Part shown: in pieces, positions 6,250 through 9,404 of the stretch | Numbering within the stretch: position 1 is the stretch's first letter | How the letters are laid out: every line of letters begins with the position of its first letter | Source of the DNA: Candidatus Poseidoniales archaeon | Lineage (GTDB): Archaea > Thermoplasmatota > Poseidoniia > Poseidoniales > Poseidoniaceae | NCBI GenBank assembly: GCA_012270265.1 | Contig: JAAXIR010000254.1 | Coordinates: forward strand, 1 to 9,404 | Direction: 5' to 3' | DNA: 9,404 nucleotides | Notes under the pieces: model-generated | Database searches by the model: none | The model's input: the letters and a program-made list of their open reading frames with translations, nothing else | Told to the model about the DNA's origin: nothing | Translations under genes and position numbers: made by a program

Positions 6250-6923
6250 TCTTCTTCCTCCTGTCGTTTGCGCCATTCTTCGATGGACATATCGAGAAGT
6301 TGCTCGTTTTGTATCAACCAGATTCTCGTGGCAATCAATTCCACATTTTCTTCGTGATGCTCAACCATGATGATCGAATTTCCTGAATCAATGAGCGTTT
6401 GTACTGCTTCAATGACAACGTCAACGGTAGAATGATCGAGTTCACTCAAAAACTCATCAGCCAACAATAATTTTGGCCGTTGTGCCAAAGCACGAGCTGT
6501 TGCAACCCTACGTATTTGCCCACCCGATAGGCGACGAATCGGCTCGTGAATTTTTTCTTTCAGTCCAAGAGCAGAAATCGCCGATGTGACGCGTTCAATT
6601 CTCTCTTCACGCTTTCCTTTCAGCAGTGGAAGACTGGCTCTTGCTCCCAAATTCACATTGTGATAAACGCTAGCGTGGCGAACCAAACCAAGGCGTTGAG
6701 GGATGTAGCCCAAACCACCCTGTGATGGAAGATGTAGTTCGAACGAACCTTGTCGTGGACGAACCAAGCCTGCAATGGTTCGAACAAGGGTTGTTTTTCC
6801 GATACCTGATGGTCCCAGAACAGCGATGATTTCACCTGAATGAACCTCCAATGAAATATCTCGGACCAAATCCTCCTTGAAACCGATACTCAAATCAGAG
6901 ATGGTCAGGAGTGGGTCAGCCAT
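6246..6923 (-). CDS. PhnC-like ABC transporter ATP-binding protein
   Basis: A 225-residue cytoplasmic ATPase that would power the adjacent permease. Walker A is GPSGIGKT (37-44), the Q-loop is IPQ (Gln76), and HASVYHNVNLG (83-93) recalls the PhnC region after the Q-loop. The signature is LSGGQ (132-136), Walker B is LLLADE (152-157) with Glu157, the D-loop is SELD (160-163), and the switch His189 is in VEHHEE. All catalytic elements are present; the residue after the Walker B DE is Phe rather than the usual Pro. I chose ATG 6923 because AGGAGGT lies 8 nt upstream; an in-frame TTG at 6932 is less likely. It follows the binding-protein gene after a 20-nt gap and overlaps the permease by ATGA. 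It is shorter and more divergent than typical PhnC, so I give no symbol. Confidence 0.9.
   Translation of the reverse strand: MADPLLTISDLSIGFKEDLVRDISLEVHSGEIIAVLGPSGIGKTTLVRTIAGLVRPRQGSFELHLPSQGGLGYIPQRLGLVRHASVYHNVNLGARASLPLLKGKREERIERVTSAISALGLKEKIHEPIRRLSGGQIRRVATARALAQRPKLLLADEFLSELDHSTVDVVIEAVQTLIDSGNSIIMVEHHEENVELIATRIWLIQNEQLLDMSIEEWRKRQEEEE
6257..6262 (-). promoter_or_regulatory. Ribosome binding site of the permease gene
   Basis: AGGAGG on the minus strand, 7 nt before ATG 6249 and inside the ATPase gene. It decides the permease start and points to translational coupling. Confidence 0.85.
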
Positions 6924-6931
6924 GTACGTCA

Positions 6932-6938
6932 ACCTCCT
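6932..6938 (-). promoter_or_regulatory. Ribosome binding site of the ABC ATPase gene
   Basis: AGGAGGT on the minus strand lies in the 20-nt gap after the binding-protein stop, 8 nt before ATG 6923. It supports that start over the TTG at 6932. Confidence 0.8.
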
Positions 6939-6943
6939 CTTGT

Positions 6944-8086
6944 TCAGGATGAAATGTCGTATTTCGTATCAAAGTAGTTCGAAATTCCTGGAATCGCTCC
7001 AATGAGAGAACCATAAATGCCGAGATGCGTTTCCGTATCGGCTTGAACCAGACCATTCGTGTTGAGGATGTTTGCAAGGATATGATCACCACATTGTGAC
7101 GGAGAGATGTCTTCATCGACAGTATTCTCATTCACATCAAGGCATCCAGTCACAACAGCGTCGCCAACGACGCCATCTTCGAGATAGGTCTCATTGTTGA
7201 GGGCAAGTAAAGCGTCAAGCACAAGGCGTTGTTTATCTTCATCGAGGAAATCAGGATTGAACATAACCGGATGCGAAGGAGCTTGCCCATAGGACGGCAA
7301 CAGAATGTACTCATCCAACCCTAGACACCAATCCTCATTTGCAGCAGGGTCGTCGGATCCACAATAAGCTGCAACGGATGAATCCTTCACGAAGGCGACA
7401 TCACCAGTTCCATCCGACAGACAGTGAAGAGCGCCACTGTAGGACGAATAGGGAGTACCTGAATCAGGGATACTCGCATCTTCACTGAAATACGAATAGA
7501 TGGTTGACCTGAGCGATTCAATGTCATCTTCTGGACCAACAACAGGCGCATATCCTTCCGAGATGAGGAATCCCATCGGAAGCAACATACCAGCAGATTT
7601 GAGCCAACCTGTGTGGCAAGAAGTTGTTCCTTCAAGAATCGCAAACGGATCTGTAGAAGCATTGTCATCAAGGTACGCATTCGCAGCATCCGAACCGTTG
7701 AGAACGACTGCATGAGCGTTGTAGTAGGTTCGCCCATCGGATTTGGTATCCGCCGCTAGGCCCTCCAAGCCATACTGTTGCCATCCCCTCCATGCCGCTC
7801 CTGCATCCATGAACGCAATATCTGCATGTCCGAAACGCAACGCTTCAATGATGGCTCCTTCAGAAGTAATTGGATAGAGTTCGACCTCAAGTCCTGTCTG
7901 CTCACTCATGAAATCTGCAAGGATTTGTGGATTCATGTCGGCATTTGTGTAATCGTCTTTTATCTCAAACGCAATTCGAATGATGTTCGAATCACTCGAA
8001 TCCGCACCATTTCCAATGCATCCTGCAGTGGACCCAAGAACAATCAATAGGGCTAGAAGTATCGGTTTTTTCGTTGCGTGTAGCAT
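6944..8086 (-). CDS. Transferrin-like iron-binding lipoprotein of an ABC importer (would be labelled PhnD-like)
   Basis: A 380-residue exported lipoprotein. The signal is MLHATKKPILLALLIVLGS, with lipobox TAGC and lipid-attachment Cys23. The body is a two-lobed type 2 periplasmic-binding fold. Unlike PhnD, it carries transferrin hallmarks in order: ADIAFMDAG (Asp94, matching human N-lobe Asp63), TYYNAHAVV (Tyr122, matching Tyr95), SCHTGWLKSAG (Cys157, Thr159, Lys163, matching Cys118, Thr120, Arg124), YSGALHCLSDGTGDVAF (Tyr216, Cys222, matching Tyr188, Cys194), FVK (Lys234, matching Lys206) and APSHPV (His272, matching His249). Spacings between these sites are close to those of human transferrin. 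Cys242/Cys254 and Cys315/Cys332 may form further disulfides. I infer Fe(III) binding with carbonate or a similar anion. It is first in an operon with the ATPase and permease. GGGGAG lies 6 nt before ATG 8086. The comparison uses remembered transferrin sequence, not a computed alignment. Confidence 0.85.
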   Translation of the reverse strand: MLHATKKPILLALLIVLGSTAGCIGNGADSSDSNIIRIAFEIKDDYTNADMNPQILADFMSEQTGLEVELYPITSEGAIIEALRFGHADIAFMDAGAAWRGWQQYGLEGLAADTKSDGRTYYNAHAVVLNGSDAANAYLDDNASTDPFAILEGTTSCHTGWLKSAGMLLPMGFLISEGYAPVVGPEDDIESLRSTIYSYFSEDASIPDSGTPYSSYSGALHCLSDGTGDVAFVKDSSVAAYCGSDDPAANEDWCLGLDEYILLPSYGQAPSHPVMFNPDFLDEDKQRLVLDALLALNNETYLEDGVVGDAVVTGCLDVNENTVDEDISPSQCGDHILANILNTNGLVQADTETHLGIYGSLIGAIPGISNYFDTKYDISS

Positions 8087-8092
8087 CGTTAT

Positions 8093-8098
8093 CTCCCC
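8093..8098 (-). promoter_or_regulatory. Ribosome binding site of the transferrin-like lipoprotein gene
   Basis: GGGGAG on the minus strand, 6 nt before ATG 8086. It supports this start and implies a short leader transcript rather than a leaderless one. Confidence 0.7.
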
Positions 8099-8109
8099 GA
8101 TTTCGGTTG

Positions 8110-8140
8110 CCCTAAAAGTATGTAGTATATAGTTTTAGGG
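8110..8140. promoter_or_regulatory. Inverted repeat bracketing the TATA box, candidate DtxR/IdeR-type iron operator
   Basis: CCCTAAAA (8110-8117) and TTTTAGGG (8133-8140) are perfect 8-bp arms with a 15-nt spacer that contains the TATA box. Each arm includes TTAGG/CCTAA, the half-site of bacterial DtxR/IdeR iron-dependent repressors. The regulator itself is not in the window, so iron control is inference supported by the transferrin-like gene it precedes. Confidence 0.65.
8126..8131 (-). promoter_or_regulatory. TATA box of the transferrin-ABC operon
   Basis: TATATA, preceded on the minus strand by the A-rich CCTAAAAC, which would serve as the TFB recognition element. Archaeal transcription starts about 25 nt downstream, near 8103. 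That gives a leader of roughly 17 nt containing the GGGGAG site. The box is bracketed by TTTTAGG-type half-sites, so a bound repressor would block TBP/TFB. Confidence 0.7.
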
Positions 8141-8153
8141 AGGCCTAAAACTA
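8130..8153. promoter_or_regulatory. Second operator-like palindrome with 10-bp arms
   Basis: TAGTTTTAGG (8130-8139) and CCTAAAACTA (8144-8153) are perfect 10-bp arms around the spacer GAGG. The left arm shares its TTTTAGG with the TATA-bracketing repeat. The right arm includes the stop codon of the upstream membrane protein gene. It may be an overlapping repressor site. It could also fold as an RNA hairpin at the end of the upstream transcript, although no T-run follows directly. Confidence 0.6.
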
Positions 8154-9035
8154 AACATCAATCCACGCATTAACGAGAGATTCTGCATATGGATCGGTGG
8201 TAAGACCATCATGGAAAAATGGCCGCACTACGACAAGTAACTCAACCGTTCCTCCCCAGTTGGATTGTCCAACAACGACAACCTCACCCACATTGGTCCC
8301 ATCTGGGTCGGTTCCTGAGGTTGTATAGCAGTCATAGACCCAAACGTTGAGTTCAACATCGCCAGAGGTTGGCCGGAACGTGTGCGATTGTGCATCGCCT
8401 TTCTGATCAAGTCGGAAGGCTTCGCTATCGATTCGGATTGGGACTCGTTCATCAACTAAGTCAATCGCCTGACGCATTCTCGACTCCTGCATGCCAAGCA
8501 ACGATGAAATCCAAATCGATGATTCTACTTGCAGGAAGGGATTGTGTTGATGGGGGGTTCGAAGAACAAGACTCTGTACAACCTCAAAATTCGTTGGATT
8601 TAGTGGTTCAACAAACACCCATGTGTATTGTTGGCTGCTTGGCCAAGCCGGGGCATATGGGTTCTCTGTTGCAAAAGGTTCACCCCACTCTTCCGGCGCA
8701 CGTGGAGCGTCAGTGGGCATAAGTCCAGAAGCTCCGAGCATCAACAACACCAGCAATCCAGCCATGAGACGTCGATTGCGAAATTCTGTCCAATCCAGAC
8801 GCCCTGCAGGACTTGCAAATGAGAGAGCCACGACGATTGGCAGAACAACGAACGCACCATAAGGTACAGCAAGCAAGAGAACAAGTCCAACGAATGCGTA
8901 CAATGTTGAACGTTCACCAATGAACGACACGAATTCAATCGATTCGTCCTTGGAAACAAGTCTCAGAATGCCAAAAGCAAGCGGAATCGAACCAAGAACA
9001 AGGAGGAAGCCAATCGCATCAATGGCCATCCCCAT
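8151..9035 (-). CDS. Membrane protein with four N-terminal helices and an extracytoplasmic domain (unknown family)
   Basis: I do not recognise this protein. From ATG 9035 it has 294 residues. Hydrophobic segments lie at about 6-25, 43-58, 59-75 and 90-105. A domain of about 190 residues follows, probably outside the cell, beginning MPTDAPRAPEEWGEP. This domain is beta-rich in appearance, with QYTWVFVEPLNP (136-147), DVELNVWVYDCYTTSGTDPDG (226-246, in two runs) and GTVELLVVVRPFF (262-274). It has one cysteine (236) and no visible catalytic motif. The start is uncertain: ATG 9035, ATG 9029, or a TTG at 9092 that would add 19 residues; none has a clear Shine-Dalgarno. It is on the same strand as the transferrin-ABC operon, 64 nt upstream of it, and diverges from an ABC ATPase gene. 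A role with either neighbour is possible but unproven. Confidence 0.65.
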   Translation of the reverse strand: MGMAIDAIGFLLVLGSIPLAFGILRLVSKDESIEFVSFIGERSTLYAFVGLVLLLAVPYGAFVVLPIVVALSFASPAGRLDWTEFRNRRLMAGLLVLLMLGASGLMPTDAPRAPEEWGEPFATENPYAPAWPSSQQYTWVFVEPLNPTNFEVVQSLVLRTPHQHNPFLQVESSIWISSLLGMQESRMRQAIDLVDERVPIRIDSEAFRLDQKGDAQSHTFRPTSGDVELNVWVYDCYTTSGTDPDGTNVGEVVVVGQSNWGGTVELLVVVRPFFHDGLTTDPYAESLVNAWIDV

Positions 9036-9125
9036 GCTCGTCGAATAGGATGCAACGGTGATATGCGTTTGGGAGATGGTTACCAAAAACAAAGCATTTG
9101 AGACATATGCCTTCTAAGCCGTAGC

Positions 9126-9404
9126 ATGGGGGATGAGGATGCGATGCAGTTTGACTCCATCGGATATCGTCACCTAATTCCAAATCCAGCATGGTACAAT
9201 CCATTCAAGAAACGAAGAGGGGCGGGAATCACCCACGTCGATCTTTCCATTCCGGAAGGGTGCATCATTGGCTTAGTAGGAACAAACGGTGCTGGAAAAA
9301 CCACACTCTTGCGGATGATCAGCGGCATCCTCCCGCTCGAAGAAGGAACGGTGAAACGCAATGAGGGCGTATTGGACCGCGATGCTTTGCGTTCCTTGGT
9401 CGGA
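9126..9404 (+). CDS. ABC transporter ATP-binding protein (partial, runs off the window)
   Basis: The first 93 codons of an ABC ATPase, open to the window end. After MGDEDAMQFDSIGYRHL comes an insert rich in Pro, Trp and basic residues (PNPAWYNPFKKRRG, 19-32). The core strand THVDLSIPEGCIIGLVG (36-52) follows, then Walker A GTNGAGKTT (52-60, Lys58) and LLRMISGILPLEEGTVKRNEG. GTNGAGKTTLLRMISGIL resembles exporter-type ATPases (CcmA/DRR or polysaccharide-export class), but the signature, Walker B and partner genes lie outside. ATG 9126 is the first suitable start; ATG 9144 is an alternative. No Shine-Dalgarno is visible. The substrate cannot be told. Confidence 0.8.
   Translation, partial: MGDEDAMQFDSIGYRHLIPNPAWYNPFKKRRGAGITHVDLSIPEGCIIGLVGTNGAGKTTLLRMISGILPLEEGTVKRNEGVLDRDALRSLVG

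Noticed and set aside
6944..8086. Plain PhnD phosphonate-binding protein
   Set aside because: The permease and ATPase favour this label, but the binding protein holds the transferrin signature and all four iron-ligand counterparts, which PhnD does not.
1..9404. CRISPR array, tRNA/rRNA genes, insertion sequences, integrase or attachment sites
   Set aside because: No regularly spaced repeats, no tRNA-like cloverleaf segments noticed, and no transposase or integrase motifs in any frame. A tRNA search by program was not possible.

Overview
The window looks like chromosomal DNA from a marine euryarchaeon, most likely a Marine Group II (Poseidoniales/Thermoplasmatota) relative. This is inference. 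It rests on an archaeal RibL-type FAD synthase, archaeal-style TATA promoter layout, an archaeal Nfo-like protein, and a bacterial-type sn-glycerol-3-phosphate dehydrogenase, a combination I associate with that group. There are no tRNA, rRNA, CRISPR or insertion elements.

Left part (1-2867): a YdjM-like membrane hydrolase gene on + converges on a minus-strand riboflavin operon read ribB-ribL-ribE-ribH (2743 down to 551). The four products are DHBP synthase, FAD synthase, bacterial-type riboflavin synthase and lumazine synthase. The genes are tightly packed (TGATG overlap, 2-nt gap) with strong Shine-Dalgarno sites. A perfect 15-bp palindrome at 2782-2796 lies at the ribB promoter and is a candidate operator.

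Middle part (2868-5375, + strand): an endonuclease IV-like TIM-barrel gene interrupted by an in-frame TAA and ending in a charged tail with an acidic-aromatic tip; gpsA; and a small predicted winged-helix protein.

Right part (5380-8153, minus strand) is the main discovery. It is a three-gene ABC importer read lipoprotein - ATPase - permease. Permease and ATPase look like phosphonate-transporter PhnE/PhnC, so a routine label would be phosphonate uptake. The binding protein, however, reads as a single-lobe TRANSFERRIN. It has counterparts of all four transferrin iron ligands (Asp94, Tyr122, Tyr216, His272), the anion-binding Thr159 with Lys163 in place of Arg, and a conserved Cys157-Cys222 pair. 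It also fits the transferrin signature YSGALHCLSDGTGDVAF. Its promoter has a TATA box bracketed by three copies of TTTTAGG/CCTAAAA, which contains the TTAGG half-site of DtxR/IdeR iron regulators. Together these suggest an iron-repressed archaeal transferrin-ABC ferric iron importer.

Right end (8151-9404): an unrecognised four-helix membrane protein with a large outer domain (minus), and the start of a divergent ABC ATPase gene (+) cut by the window edge.
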